DNA of 64,000 nucleotides from JBAOHV01 sp037045265 (GCA_037045265.1 JBAOHV010000016.1:496001-560000); one strand, 5' to 3'; numbered from the stretch's first letter, positions 36,421 to 45,399 are shown. A program made the numbers and translations. The notes: generated by a model from the letters alone, not told the origin.

Positions 36421-37317
36421 TCAAGCCCCGCGTGGGCCGGCGAGGCGGTCCAGCATCTGGCCGTTCTCGCCGAAGAGGATCTCTCGCCACCGATCCGCCA
36501 GCTCGGTCGTGTCGCGATCGTCGGGGTGGAACCCGCGACGGTCGTACTCGCGCAACTGATCCCAGATCTCACGCCGGAAGATCGGCGTGGAGCGGAAGCG
36601 CCGGAAGCTCGAGCGCAGCCGGCCCCGTTCGTAGGTGGCGGGATCCATGCTCAGCGAGATCAGCATCTGCACCGCGATGCCGAATATCAGCCCGACGCGC
36701 AGCCCCTTCATGGTCAACACACGGGTGCGCTCACTGCCGTCGACCGCCCGGTACACGTCGAAGGCGACCGACTTGTGCTCGCACTCCTCGAGCGCGTGCC
36801 ACAGGAACAGGTCGCGGACCGCGGGATCGCCCGGGAACATGCGGGCCTCCTCGTCGGTGAGCACCAGCTCGGCCAGGGTCGCGGTGAAGTGCTCGAGCGC
36901 CGCAGTCGCCGCAAGGTTGGCCTTGGGGCTGAACAGCCGCTCACGGTTCTTCAGCCCCCAACGCGTGAAGGCCTCGAACTTGAGCGTGGGGTAGCCGAGC
37001 TCCGCGAGGCGGCGGTTGAACGCCCGGTGCTCGCGTCCGTGGATCGACTCCTGGCCGATGAAACCCGAGACCTGACGCGACAGCTCGGGATCGGTGACAT
37101 CGGAACGGAAGTGGCGCACCGAACGCACGAAGAAGTCCTCGCCGTCGGGGAACATCGACGACAGCGCCGCGAAGAAGTGACTCGGGATCAGCTCCCCGTC
37201 CAGCGCGTAGTGCCGATCGATCGTGGCGAGCGACTCCTCGAAGGAGACCCGACGGGTCGGAACGGTGCGCTGGGGAACCGCCGCGGCTGTGACCCCTGCA
37301 GTCATGGTGGTGGACAT
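36421..37317 (-). CDS. Metal-dependent hydrolase, PF10118 family
   Basis: The protein has 298 residues from ATG 37317. The helical core has FIGQESIHGREHRAFNRRLA, LEHFTATLAELVLTDEEARM and FLWHALEECEHKSVAFDVYR, giving an E-x2-H/E-x2-H-type di-metal ligand set, as in ferritin-like folds of PF10118. The substrate is not known. It is divergent from a TetR gene across a 27-base palindrome, so it is probably that regulator's target, with the SDR downstream. Confidence 0.8.
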   Translation of the reverse strand: MSTTMTAGVTAAAVPQRTVPTRRVSFEESLATIDRHYALDGELIPSHFFAALSSMFPDGEDFFVRSVRHFRSDVTDPELSRQVSGFIGQESIHGREHRAFNRRLAELGYPTLKFEAFTRWGLKNRERLFSPKANLAATAALEHFTATLAELVLTDEEARMFPGDPAVRDLFLWHALEECEHKSVAFDVYRAVDGSERTRVLTMKGLRVGLIFGIAVQMLISLSMDPATYERGRLRSSFRRFRSTPIFRREIWDQLREYDRRGFHPDDRDTTELADRWREILFGENGQMLDRLAGPRGA

Positions 37318-37367
37318 CTCGCCTCCCGGTCGTGGCGACAGCTCTGGCCCGACGAGCAGAAGCCTAG

Positions 37368-37394
37368 AGGAATTGAGCAATTTGCTCAATTCCT
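37368..37394. promoter_or_regulatory. 27-bp palindrome, TetR operator
   Basis: AGGAATTGAGCAA (37368-37380) and TTGCTCAATTCCT (37382-37394) form a perfect 13-1-13 inverted repeat in the gap between the divergent hydrolase and TetR genes. The repeat starts 51 bases from the hydrolase ATG and ends 22 bases from the TetR GTG. It is AT-rich against a GC-rich background, which suits a promoter-operator. Binding by the adjacent TetR is inference. Confidence 0.75.
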
Positions 37395-37416
37395 CAATTC
37401 CGCTAGCCTCGAGCGG

Positions 37417-38016
37417 GTGTCCGACGCTCGTTCGACCAAAGGGGAGCTGACCCGACGAGCACTCCTCGCCGCGGCGATCGAACGGTTCGGCCATGCCGGC
37501 TACCGCGCAACCTCGGTGGCCGACATCACCCGCGACGCCGGCGTCAGCGGTACTGCCGCGTACGCCTACTTCGACAACAAGAAGGAGTTGTTCCTCGCCG
37601 CGTTGGACGAAGATGCCGCCGCGGTCATGGGCGAGGGCCTGTCGGGGTTCATGGACGACCCCGACGCGCTGTCGTGGCGCATGACCCTCATCACGACGCT
37701 TGTCGACGCACTGGACCGCCACCCCCTGGCCAGGCGCGTGCTCGGCGGGCTGGAGCCAGACGTGACCGACCGGGTGCTCGACCTCCCCGCCCTGGTCGAG
37801 CTCCGCAAGGCCGTGGTCGAACGCCTGCGGATCGACCAATGCGCCGGCATCGTACGCGCGGAGCTGGATGTCGAGAGCGTCGGGAACGGCGCGGTGACGA
37901 TAATCCTGGCCCTGCTCGTGGCAATCGAGCAGTTCGGTCGCGGCACCTTCGCTCGCCACGGCACCGACGTCTTCTCGGTGTTCGACGCCGCGCTCGGTCT
38001 CACACGAACCGACTGA
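37417..38016 (+). CDS. TetR family transcriptional regulator
   Basis: The protein has 199 residues from GTG 37417. LLAAAIERFGHAGYRATSVA, DITRDAGVSGTAAYAYFDNK and KELFLAALDEDAAAV form the TetR DNA-binding domain; the remainder is a helical ligand domain. The neighbouring 27-base palindrome is the likely binding site. The longer frame to 36526 is antisense to the hydrolase and is rejected. Its 3' end overlaps the convergent LLM gene by 17 bases. Confidence 0.83.
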   Translation: MSDARSTKGELTRRALLAAAIERFGHAGYRATSVADITRDAGVSGTAAYAYFDNKKELFLAALDEDAAAVMGEGLSGFMDDPDALSWRMTLITTLVDALDRHPLARRVLGGLEPDVTDRVLDLPALVELRKAVVERLRIDQCAGIVRAELDVESVGNGAVTIILALLVAIEQFGRGTFARHGTDVFSVFDAALGLTRTD

Positions 38017-38466
38017 TCACCTCGTCGCCGTAGGCGGCGAGGGACTCCTCGGGGTCGTTCCAGAACAGGAACGACGGCAGGATCACACGACCGACACCCA
38101 TCGCCGCGAGCGCCTCGACCTCCTCGTGGGCACGGGACCCGACTGCTCCACCACCACCACTGGTCAGCGTGATCGACGACGGGTCGCGCCCGTGTTCAAG
38201 CGCTGCTGGTACGGACCACTTCGAACAGGTGGGCCAGGTCCTCGTGACTGCCCTTGCCCGGGAAGTAGCCGTCACCGAGTCGCCCCTGCGTGCCGTGCCG
38301 ACGCCTCGCTGTGCCCACCCACGTGGATGGGCACGAGGCCCTGGGTCGGCTGCGGCAACAGGATGCACTCGTCGAAGTCGACGTGGCTCCCGTTGTAGGA
38401 CGCCGGCCGGTCAGACCACAGCGCACGCATGGCGGCGACGTACTCATCGGTCCTTTCCCCATGCAC
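38000..38466 (-). pseudogene. LLM-class F420-dependent oxidoreductase, 5' end missing, two frameshifts
   Basis: Three frames must be joined: GERTDEYVAAMRALWSDRPA and LLPQPTQGLVPIHVGGHSEA (38,290-38,460), then LGDGYFPGKGSHEDLAHLFE (about 38,215-38,280), then AALEHGRDPSSITLTSGGG to the stop at 38,000. Together they match the C-terminal half of the luciferase-like F420 enzymes. The N-terminal half (barrel strands 1-4) is absent because the sequence changes character just beyond 38,466, where the frame meets TAG. The double frameshift beside the break suggests poor sequence at a contig end. Confidence 0.75.
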
Positions 38467-38490
38467 CTAGCAATATGAAAAATTCTGAAG
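38467..38490. other. Composition and gene-content break, probable join of two genomes
   Basis: Left of this point the DNA is GC-rich with actinobacterial genes. Right of it the DNA is near 50 percent GC with Chloroflexi-like genes. Both genes touching it, the LLM oxidoreductase and a tyrosine recombinase, lose their 5' halves here. No repeat, att site or insertion-sequence end is visible at the break. See findings. Confidence 0.8.
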
Positions 38491-38753
38491 CGAGTAGACG
38501 AGAGAGACTCAATCTGGCCCACTATTGCCAGTTGGCCGGGGTCTGGTTTACCTGTCACCAACTACGGCACACCTTCGCCCGGCATCTGGTGGAAGCGGGT
38601 GTGCCAGTGACGACGATTCAACGGTTGTTGGGTCATGCCCGTTTACGCACGACGGAGTTGTATCTCCATGTGGCCGATACCCAGGTGCAAGCCGACTATC
38701 AGGCGGCGATGGCCCTATTGGCGGAGCGGTTGCAGTTGGCAGGGGGTGTCTGA
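38475..38753 (+). pseudogene. Tyrosine recombinase, C-terminal fragment
   Basis: The 92-residue frame holds the catalytic end of a phage-integrase/XerC-type enzyme: FTCHQLRHTFARHLVEAGVP (His-x2-Arg), TIQRLLGHARLRTTELYLHV (second His and nucleophile Tyr). The N-terminal SAM-like domain and the first catalytic Arg are missing because the sequence begins at the break. Its TGA overlaps the ATG of the next recombinase (TGATG), so the two were a tandem operon. Confidence 0.85.
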
Positions 38754-40224
38754 TGTCATCCCCCACTCATCCCGATTTGTACACGCCTATCCGCTTTTGG
38801 TCGCAGGCTAATCAAGGTTTGTATGCCGCTTTCCGTGACTGGTTGACCAGAGGCGGGTACAGCCCTGCGACTCTGAATATCTATAGTTGTGCCCTACGCC
38901 TGGCGGTCAGCCAGTTGAACAAACCATACTGGTTCATTAGCGATAATGACCTGGAGCAGGTGCAAGAGATTATTAACGAACGGTTCACCAGTCCCAGTAC
39001 CCGGCAAGATTACCACAAGGGATTGCGGAAACTGGGGGAGTACCTGCGCCAGCGACAGGGCAAACCGAAACCACCCAAGCCACTGAACTGGCCGTATTAT
39101 CTGGCGGGTCTGCCGGACTGGTTGGCTGAGTTCGTCAGAGATTATGTAGCCCACTGCGGCCGCGCCTGGCCCGCCGATACCCATTGGGAGCGCACAGGCA
39201 ACCTGTTAAGCCCCTTGACCCGCTTTCTCCGTTGGGCAGTCAAGCAGAAAACCCTCACCGTTCCCTCTGACCTGACGCCTGAACTCTGGTTTGCCTACCT
39301 GGATGAACGATTGCAGGCCAGGATGAAACCGGAAACGGTCAATGGCGAAATGTTCATCCAACAATCGTTCCTTCTTTTCCTGGCCGACCGGGGGCAACCG
39401 ATTTGTGACCGCTTTCTGCGTCTCGAAAAGCTGAAACAGGGGCCGCGCCTGCCCAAAGATGTGCCGGTGGAAGCGTTGCGCCGGGTGTATGCGGCCCTCG
39501 AAACCGAAGCCCAACGGCTTAATCAAGCCAATTGCCAGCGCATGGGCATCATGGACAGAGCCTGGTTCCTGCTCATGCTCCACAGTGGTCTCCGGGTCGG
39601 GGAAGTACGGCGGTTGCGGCAAGATGATCTCGATTTACCCGGTCAGCGGTTGAGGATTGAGCAGTCGAAGGGGTTGAAAGACCGGCTGGCCATTCTCAGC
39701 CCAGCGGTGGTCAAAGCGATGGAAGCGTATTTACCTTTGCGCGGCACTATCGAGAGCGACCACGTGTTTGTCTACCGCCACCGGCCGCTGACAGTCACGT
39801 ACTGTGCCGAGCGGTTACGCACCTACGGCGAACGGTGTGGCATTACCATTGCCCCGCACCAATTGAGACACAGTTGCGCTACCTTACTCCTCAATGCCGG
39901 TGCGCCCATCCTGACGGTGCAGACGCTCCTGGGGCACAAACACATTGACACCACCTTAGGTTATGCCCGGCTCTACGATGGCACGGTGCTGCCGCCGACT
40001 ATTACCGGGCCACGGCCCTGGTGGAGCAGAGGCTACAACCACCAGACACCCCACTCCCCACGCCCGAACCCGGCCAACTCATCGCCTTGATTGATTCCCT
40101 GAGCAACGGCACGTTGAATGAGAATCAAAAAGAGGTAATACACCTGCTCCGGCAGGGCGTCCTGGCCCTGGCCGAGCAGAAAAACGGGGTAGGCTCTGTT
40201 GACTTGACCCAGGCTTTGGCGTAG
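38753..40224 (+). CDS. Tyrosine recombinase/integrase, C-terminal frameshift
   Basis: From ATG 38753 the frame gives 445 residues to 40090. Catalytic elements: HSGLRVGEVRRLRQDDLDL (Arg), IAPHQLRHSCATLLLNAGAP (His-x2-Arg), VQTLLGHKHIDTTLGYARLY (His and Tyr). After YDGTV the frame turns to Pro-rich nonsense. The +1 frame continues AADYYRATALVEQRLQPPD and runs to 40,224, matching the tail of the preceding recombinase fragment. One missing base near 39,995 explains it. The GC content and one GCGGCCGC site (39155) tie it to the plasmid-like block. Tandem recombinases like these usually belong to an integrative element or site-specific tyrosine-recombinase trio. Confidence 0.85.
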
Positions 40225-40484
40225 ACTGCCCTTTACCCCCCAGGGAAAGGAGAGGCGGTGTGGTGAATGAGACAACCCCTCCTCCCCACTGCCCTCTTTT
40301 CCCAATAGAGGGGGTTTTGTTAAATAGATACCAATCTACGCATAGAAATACCAACCACAAAAGTGACTTTCAATTATTTAGCTCATACAGGTTGCCTACA
40401 ACTAGCCAATCAACACTCTCGTTTTTAACAAAGATTTCTCCAGAATCTATGTTGATCATGCAATTAAAATACTGTGGTAGAGCG
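40225..40484. other. Intergenic region between recombinase and Rhs array
   Basis: No gene is recognised. A weak hairpin CCCTC/GAGGG followed by GGTTTTGTT near 40,281-40,320 could end the recombinase transcript. The rest is AT-richer than its surroundings. A 76-residue plus-strand frame here lacks protein character. Confidence 0.4.
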
Positions 40485-41072
40485 TTATAAGTAGCAGTCC
40501 AATATCGTCCCGACTCTGTTCACTGTGGCATCTACGAAAACTGCATTAACATGAAAGGTGTTTCTAAAATCTGCCGCCCCAAAAAGATCACAGACGCTGA
40601 ATAGCTTTTCCTCGTTGACTGTCCAAGTCATTAAGTCCAGGGGTGCATCGAACCCAAAAGCATCCCCGTGAACGTATTCAAAACTTGTTACCTCGTTTTG
40701 GTTTATATCTATTTCTAAATGAGCAATACTGTGTTTTGTCAACAAGTCGCCTAACCAATCTGTTCGCCACCCTGCAAAACGCAAATAAACCTGTCCTGTC
40801 AAGATGGGAATGCCTTCACCATCAAATTCGTAGGTGGCCGCGTAAGTTTCGAGAAAGAGTCCAGGAAACCGGCGTTGGAATTGTTGGTCAACCAAGACAA
40901 AGAACTCAAAGGAAGTTAGTTGATCAACGTTGTTCAACCTAAAACGTGGAGTAATAGGTCGAACTGTAGTAAATACAACGAAAAGCAATGCACCAAACAA
41001 AATAGACAATATGATCATTACTATTATGATTAGGTGCTTTGTCGTCTTGATATTAAGTCGCTTATGATGCAT
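40485..41072 (-). CDS. Membrane-anchored hypothetical protein, candidate immunity for tip 1
   Basis: The protein has 195 residues. One N-terminal membrane helix (LIIIVMIILSILFGALLFVV) is followed by an external domain of about 160 residues (FRLNNVDQLTSFEFFVLVDQ onward), with no family that I recognise. It overlaps the end of the tip 1 toxin frame by 43 bases on the same strand, the usual position of an immunity gene. An extracytoplasmic domain on a membrane anchor suits protection against a cell-wall or envelope toxin. This role is inferred from position only. Confidence 0.5.
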   Translation of the reverse strand: MHHKRLNIKTTKHLIIIVMIILSILFGALLFVVFTTVRPITPRFRLNNVDQLTSFEFFVLVDQQFQRRFPGLFLETYAATYEFDGEGIPILTGQVYLRFAGWRTDWLGDLLTKHSIAHLEIDINQNEVTSFEYVHGDAFGFDAPLDLMTWTVNEEKLFSVCDLFGAADFRNTFHVNAVFVDATVNRVGTILDCYL

Positions 41073-42008
41073 GCTCTTCTAATCCCCAGTAAAGGATAGG
41101 CAAAAGCTGACTCGAAGTCACTACATTCCTTTATTGATTGGCTCCTCGTAAGCGCATCTGCCAGGCCTGTATGTATATTGGAGCTGAGCTCATAAAAAAC
41201 ATATCCTGAATAATCACCGACGGGTATTTCTGAGCTTGGACCAATATTATATTGAGCCACTATTACAGTCATTTGGTCAACTGTCAAATCATTAGAACTT
41301 ACATTCAGTCCATACTCTTGTTCCATCAACCAACGAATATGCGCTGCGGCATATGTTGCTGCCATTTGCGGATCATAAAGGCGCAAAAGTAAGTCAGCAT
41401 CGTTTTCAGATTGACCCAACGATTGGCGCATCGCTTCATAATTAGGGTCGTTAGCTTTTTGCTTAAACAACCATTTTTCCATTTGCTCAGCTCTCTGAAG
41501 CTGGATCTGAGCTATGAGCCGGGAGATGGCTGCTTACCCGCTAAACTGGCTAACGCCAGGAGTTCCGTAAGCACAACCTTGGTAGGCCAATTAAGGGGTG
41601 GGTGGAAAAATGTGGGATTGGAGCTAGCAGAAAGCGAACCAAAGATATAATCCTCAAGTAAGTCATTACTAAGAACGCCTGTCGTTGAATAATCCGCTGT
41701 CTGAATTATTTGTAGAATAGCGCCAAGAAGTTCCGGCGGAATATCAAAGGTTTCTGCTAACTCTTGTATAGTTTCAACCGAGGGCAATGGGTAAACGAAA
41801 ACATCGGGGTTTTCAAGATCGTCAGGAGCTTCAACAGAGTGGCCTGAAGGATCCACCCATATTATGGGGTTATTTCTACCATAACTATATCTATTGTAGC
41901 CTTGCGTGTCTTCTGGGTTTGGTATAATGGTGTCCGCACTTACGAAGCGGCCAATTTGAGGGTCGTACCACCTCGCGTTCATGTAAATCAACTTAATGTA
42001 ACTGTTTT

Positions 42009-42230
42009 GCTTATGACCTGTAAAACCGGTGTCGGTCAGTTCACTGGGGGGTGGGGTGCTGGGATAACGATAGCCCGCCATAGGGCAGGAAGTAGGCGGT
42101 GGACATGATCACCCCCGCCGTCGTTACCATCAGGGTGGTACTGCCTAAATGGTCTACCAGGAAGTAGAACAGCCCATTGTTGCCCGTTTCCGGGTCGCCG
42201 GTAATGCGGGTGGCAATCGGTTGTCCGGCC
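42009..42230 (-). repeat. Rhs core repeat block, copy 1
   Basis: This block encodes GDPETGNNGLFYFLVDHLGS through TGFTGHK and is near-identical to copies at 44532-44752, 47714-47934 and 50251-50369. This copy has 222 bases, one extra C near 42,077 that breaks the frame. Beyond its lower end the sequence diverges at once from the other tips. Confidence 0.85.
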
Positions 42231-42250
42231 ACAGTGAGCGTTTTGGGTAA

Positions 42251-42270
42251 ACAGGAACACCTCACCACAG
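42251..42270. repeat. 20-bp repeat, copy a
   Basis: ACAGGAACACCTCACCACAG is found here, at 42366-42385 and at 48021-48040, always just upstream of a tip's Rhs core fragment. Copies b and c sit inside a longer (about 65-base) similar element. Confidence 0.75.
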
Positions 42271-42365
42271 CAGATGTACCCCAAACCATTCGTTCCTTCC
42301 TCAAATTCGTTGTCGTCCACCAGTGGCACGGTGGGAACACCGGCTACAGCGGGTATTACTGTGAG

Positions 42366-42385
42366 ACAGGAACACCTCACCACAG
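42366..42385. repeat. 20-bp repeat, copy b
   Basis: Same 20-base word as at 42251. The preceding 45 bases resemble those before copy c (GGAACACCGGCTACAGCGGG here). The sequence GTGAG-N10-CTCAC around it can form a short hairpin. Confidence 0.75.
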
Positions 42386-42403
42386 CCGGGGCAGAAAAGG
42401 TTG

Positions 42404-43639
42404 CTACTCCGCTGGAGTCGGTAACTCCATTAACCAAATACCCGTAATTATATCGTTGTAAACGGTTGTGTAATAATGGTTGTCAACGGCAAGCATGAGA
42501 AACTTCTGGTTTGGTGAAACAAGCCAGCCTTTTACAATACCAGGAACAGTAACCAGAAGGGTTGAGCTACCCTGGGTTGGATCATAATACCAGACATAGT
42601 GCTGTAGTACAGAAAATTTTCGCTCTAGGCCCAGGAACAGACTGGCTGGTATGCCTGGTAACTCTACCAAACCGCTGTCGTCTGTGTTAGCACCAGGTAT
42701 AGCGATTTGCTCCCCGGTCCCCGTATCGAAAAGATAATTCTGCCCACCGCCACGTAATAATAGCCATCGGCCATCATTCGATATATCTTCGAGAATATAA
42801 CCATACGCGCCTTCCGTTGGCACGGGCATAGGGCCAACAGTTAGATTATCTACATCTACCAGCCAATTGTCCCACATACAAGCTGGTTTTGCGTCTGGTG
42901 TACCCCATGTTGTCACAACCCCAATATGGTCATCGGCCACCCAAGTTGGGGGTCTAAGACGGCCAAAACAATTGTCAATAAGGCCCAGTTTAAAATACTG
43001 GTCGTCTTTTACTAACCAAAGTTCATAGAAATAAGCTGGATTCAGGTCGTTCTCATAACGTGGTGGGTCTAAAGGAATTGGTTCTGAGAGCCGAATTTTG
43101 TATAGGGCGTATCTCTGTGTAGGAGAAACATCAAATAGTTGTGCTCCGACAGGTAAGGTAGGAGCAAATAGAGGCTCCAGTTCATCCACTGATCGCGGCG
43201 CATATGGAATAGAGGAGATTTGTCCAGTTTCCAGGTCATAACCCCACGCTTCTTGGGTGGATGGGTCTTGATAAAAGAGAGTCTGGCTATCTGGAGACCA
43301 CCACATGTTATCCCGCAATGAACGGTACCAGGAAAGATCACCAATCCACGTTAACGATACAGGTAAGGGCGTTGGTGTGGCTAGTGCTAAATCAGTTGGC
43401 ATTGCTGTTGGTGTTAAAATGGCCTGGGCAGGCAGTTCCGTAACTGTAGTAGGTGTAACTGTAAAGGGCATTAGTTCTGCCGTCGGTAATGAGGTTGCAG
43501 TCTCTATAACTGGTACTACAGGAAAAGGTTCAAGAATGCCCGTTAAAGCCGGAGTGGTAGTTTCTACTGATCCTGCTTGTGTGCAAGATACAAATACAAT
43601 GATGATTAGGAAGGAAAGGAAAATTGAAGGTATCTTCAT
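42404..43639 (-). CDS. Lipoprotein with Thr/Pro linker and beta-propeller-like domain, partner of tip 2
   Basis: The protein has 411 residues. Signal peptide and lipobox: FLSFLIIIVFVSCTQAGSVE, lipid-modified Cys19. Residues 25-95 are a Thr/Pro/Ala linker. The rest shows repeated blade-like motifs (WWSPDSQTLFYQDPSTQEAW, ISNDGRWLLLRGGGQNYLFD, VSPNQKFLMLAVDNHYYTTV) as in TolB/WD40-type propellers. It begins five bases after the stop of the M23-type tip 2, on the same strand. A surface lipoprotein placed there is a good candidate for the immunity protein that shields the wall or caps the toxin. The 3' end overlaps the start of the tip 1 region. Confidence 0.65.
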   Translation of the reverse strand: MKIPSIFLSFLIIIVFVSCTQAGSVETTTPALTGILEPFPVVPVIETATSLPTAELMPFTVTPTTVTELPAQAILTPTAMPTDLALATPTPLPVSLTWIGDLSWYRSLRDNMWWSPDSQTLFYQDPSTQEAWGYDLETGQISSIPYAPRSVDELEPLFAPTLPVGAQLFDVSPTQRYALYKIRLSEPIPLDPPRYENDLNPAYFYELWLVKDDQYFKLGLIDNCFGRLRPPTWVADDHIGVVTTWGTPDAKPACMWDNWLVDVDNLTVGPMPVPTEGAYGYILEDISNDGRWLLLRGGGQNYLFDTGTGEQIAIPGANTDDSGLVELPGIPASLFLGLERKFSVLQHYVWYYDPTQGSSTLLVTVPGIVKGWLVSPNQKFLMLAVDNHYYTTVYNDIITGIWLMELPTPAE

Positions 43640-43644
43640 TCTTC

Positions 43645-45279
43645 TTACTCCTGCAGTGAACTTCCGCCATAATCCAACGATGGTTGGTTATAAGGATTTT
43701 GCCATTGACCGTCGACACGCAGATGAAAATTGATTCTATTCTCATTGGGTAGCATTGTCCTCTCTATCGTGGAAAAAAGTTCTCCCTGTGTCCATGAATC
43801 CATATAGTTAAGAGGATTCACTATTGTTGAGCTTCTCATCGGGCCACCAGGTGCGGGATAGTCAGTCAAAAATTCTACATGAACATGATCTTCACTTTCT
43901 TCAACAAACCCAATAACTGTATCCGGGTAAACTTCTTGTCCTATCTCGAGATCATCCCTAACGTCAAGATGGCCAAGAACAATTGCTGTGTTTTCATCTA
44001 TTCTGATAACCACATAGGCTGGCTCATAAGCATTAGTTTGCCTAAGTTCTACTGTACCATGTATCCCGGCGTATACTGCTGTCCCAGCCTCAGCAATTAG
44101 GTCGATCCCACCGTGAAAGCCCTGACTATAATCATATCCTTCAATTTCGCCTTCCTCATATGCAAATTGTGTATTACCATACAGCTGAACGGCTGTAATT
44201 TTATCTGGATCAATCCACAACCGTGTAGCTAGTGGTCGTGTAGGTAAACAGTTTTCACCGTCACCGGTATTAAAACATTTACCGGAAGGACTTGGGTTTG
44301 GAGAAGGTACTGGGACGGATGGAGTCGACTGATTCTGGCAGTCATCAGCGACACATTGCCCATGGCCCGATGGATCCACCAGTCGAAGAGGATTTCCAAG
44401 CACGTAGGTGTAACGGTTGAACGCCTGGGGGTTGGTGGGGCCGGGGACGACGGTATCGGCCGTCAGGAAGCGGTTAATCGCGGGGACGTAGTAACGGGCA
44501 TTCATGTAGATCAAGCCAACGCTGTCGTTGTGCTTATGACCTGTAAAACCGGTGTCGGTCAGTTCACTGGGGGGTGGGGTGCTGGGATAACGATAGCCGC
44601 CATAGGGCAGGAAGTAGGCGGTGGACATGATCACCCCCGCCGTCGTCACCATCAGGGTGGTACTGCCCAGGTGGTCTACCAGGAAGTAGAACAGCCCATT
44701 GTTGCCCGTTTCCGGGTCGCCGGTAATGCGGGTGGCGATGGCCTGCCCGGCCAGGTGGTAGGTACTGCGCTTGATGGTCGCCGTTGTGCTCCAGCCATAG
44801 CTGATACAGAAACGCCCGGAATATTGTAGACATACCCAGGTCTGCCGTACCTCTTCTTCATAGTTGGGGAAGGGGTAGTAGGTGATGGTTTTCTCATTAC
44901 CGGTTTCTATCTCTGTCCTGGTTCTTTGCCCACTGGCGTCATAACTAAACCGGGTCGCGGTACTGTTGTTACTCTGTGTGACCTGGGTCAACCGGTTCTC
45001 CACATCGAAGGATTGGGTGTAGGTGATGGTGCCTGTTTTGCGGATGGTCATGTTGCCGTTGCCATCGTAGCAGAAGTAATCGCTCGTCCCTACTTTATGG
45101 ACAGCATGGGGTAGGTCTTGTGACGGTGGTGTGCCGCAGTTGGTGTGCCAGTTGTCGTAATCATAACTGCTCCCGGCATAGTTGGTCATGTTGCCCAGCA
45201 GACCGTTGTGGCTGGCGTCGTTGGCATAGGCATAACTGTGGCTGTAGGTGGGCATCTCCGGGATACTAGCCACTGCCAT
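43645..45279 (-). CDS. Rhs tip 2 ending in an M23-type peptidase domain
   Basis: The protein has 544 residues. YD repeats (GSSYDYDNWH, YFCYDGNGNMTIRKTGTITY) lead into the Rhs core end: LFYFLVDHLGSTTLMVTTAG, FLPYGGYRYPSTPPPSELTD, ARYYVPAINRFLTADTVVPG, NRYTYVLGNPLRLVDPSGHG. The variable tip holds FHGGIDLIAEAGTAVYAGIH and, later, IVLGHLDVRDDLEIGQ and DHVHVEFL, which are the H-x3-D and H-x-H zinc motifs of M23/LytM endopeptidases that cut peptidoglycan cross-bridges. Rhs homology continues upstream to about 45,394 in another frame (NISQLETWVKPQSTQLIDTQ). The gene has no secretion signal or N-terminus, so it is an orphan tip. Confidence 0.78.
   Translation of the reverse strand: MAVASIPEMPTYSHSYAYANDASHNGLLGNMTNYAGSSYDYDNWHTNCGTPPSQDLPHAVHKVGTSDYFCYDGNGNMTIRKTGTITYTQSFDVENRLTQVTQSNNSTATRFSYDASGQRTRTEIETGNEKTITYYPFPNYEEEVRQTWVCLQYSGRFCISYGWSTTATIKRSTYHLAGQAIATRITGDPETGNNGLFYFLVDHLGSTTLMVTTAGVIMSTAYFLPYGGYRYPSTPPPSELTDTGFTGHKHNDSVGLIYMNARYYVPAINRFLTADTVVPGPTNPQAFNRYTYVLGNPLRLVDPSGHGQCVADDCQNQSTPSVPVPSPNPSPSGKCFNTGDGENCLPTRPLATRLWIDPDKITAVQLYGNTQFAYEEGEIEGYDYSQGFHGGIDLIAEAGTAVYAGIHGTVELRQTNAYEPAYVVIRIDENTAIVLGHLDVRDDLEIGQEVYPDTVIGFVEESEDHVHVEFLTDYPAPGGPMRSSTIVNPLNYMDSWTQGELFSTIERTMLPNENRINFHLRVDGQWQNPYNQPSLDYGGSSLQE
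44532..44752 (-). repeat. Rhs core repeat block, copy 2
   Basis: This 221-base copy lies within tip 2 and is in frame. Identity with copy 3 continues upstream for 26 more bases (to 44,778). With copies 3 and 4 it continues downstream through the ARYYVP/NRFLT coding stretch. Confidence 0.85.
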
Positions 45280-45399
45280 CCGCGCTGACCAGGCGGTGCA
45301 GGTGGTCGTAGGTCAAAGGTCTGGGTATCAATGAGTTGGGTAGATTGCGGTTTGACCCAGGTTTCGAGTTGACTGATGTTGCCCACCTTGTCAAGGAAG

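Larger units (their letters stand above)
41030..42437 (-). pseudogene. Rhs tip 1: core fragment plus lysozyme-like C-terminal domain, several frameshifts
   Basis: Pieces in different frames read NNGLFYFLVDHLGSTTLMVT, then FLPYGG, then YRYPSTPPPSELTDTGFTGH, then NARWYDPQIGRFVSADTIIP and RYSYGRNNPIIWVDPSGHS, the usual end of an Rhs core. The variable C-terminus begins IQELAETFDIPPELLGAILQ and, after a shift near 41,520, continues AEQMEKWLFKQKANDPNYEA, then DPQMAATYAAAHIRWLMEQE and MTVIVAQYNIG. This pattern recalls lysozyme/transglycosylase-like toxin domains of Rhs proteins (low confidence). One extra C near 42,077, compared with the other tips, breaks the frame. The core after FTGHK differs from tips 2-4, so this copy is mosaic. 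Confidence 0.65.

Noticed and set aside
38467..38480. Phage attachment site at the junction
   Set aside because: No direct repeat, tRNA end or core sequence is visible on either side, and both flanking genes are cut, which an integrase would not normally do.
40260..40490. 76-codon plus-strand frame after the recombinases
   Set aside because: AT-rich text with no protein character, no ribosome site and no conserved pattern.
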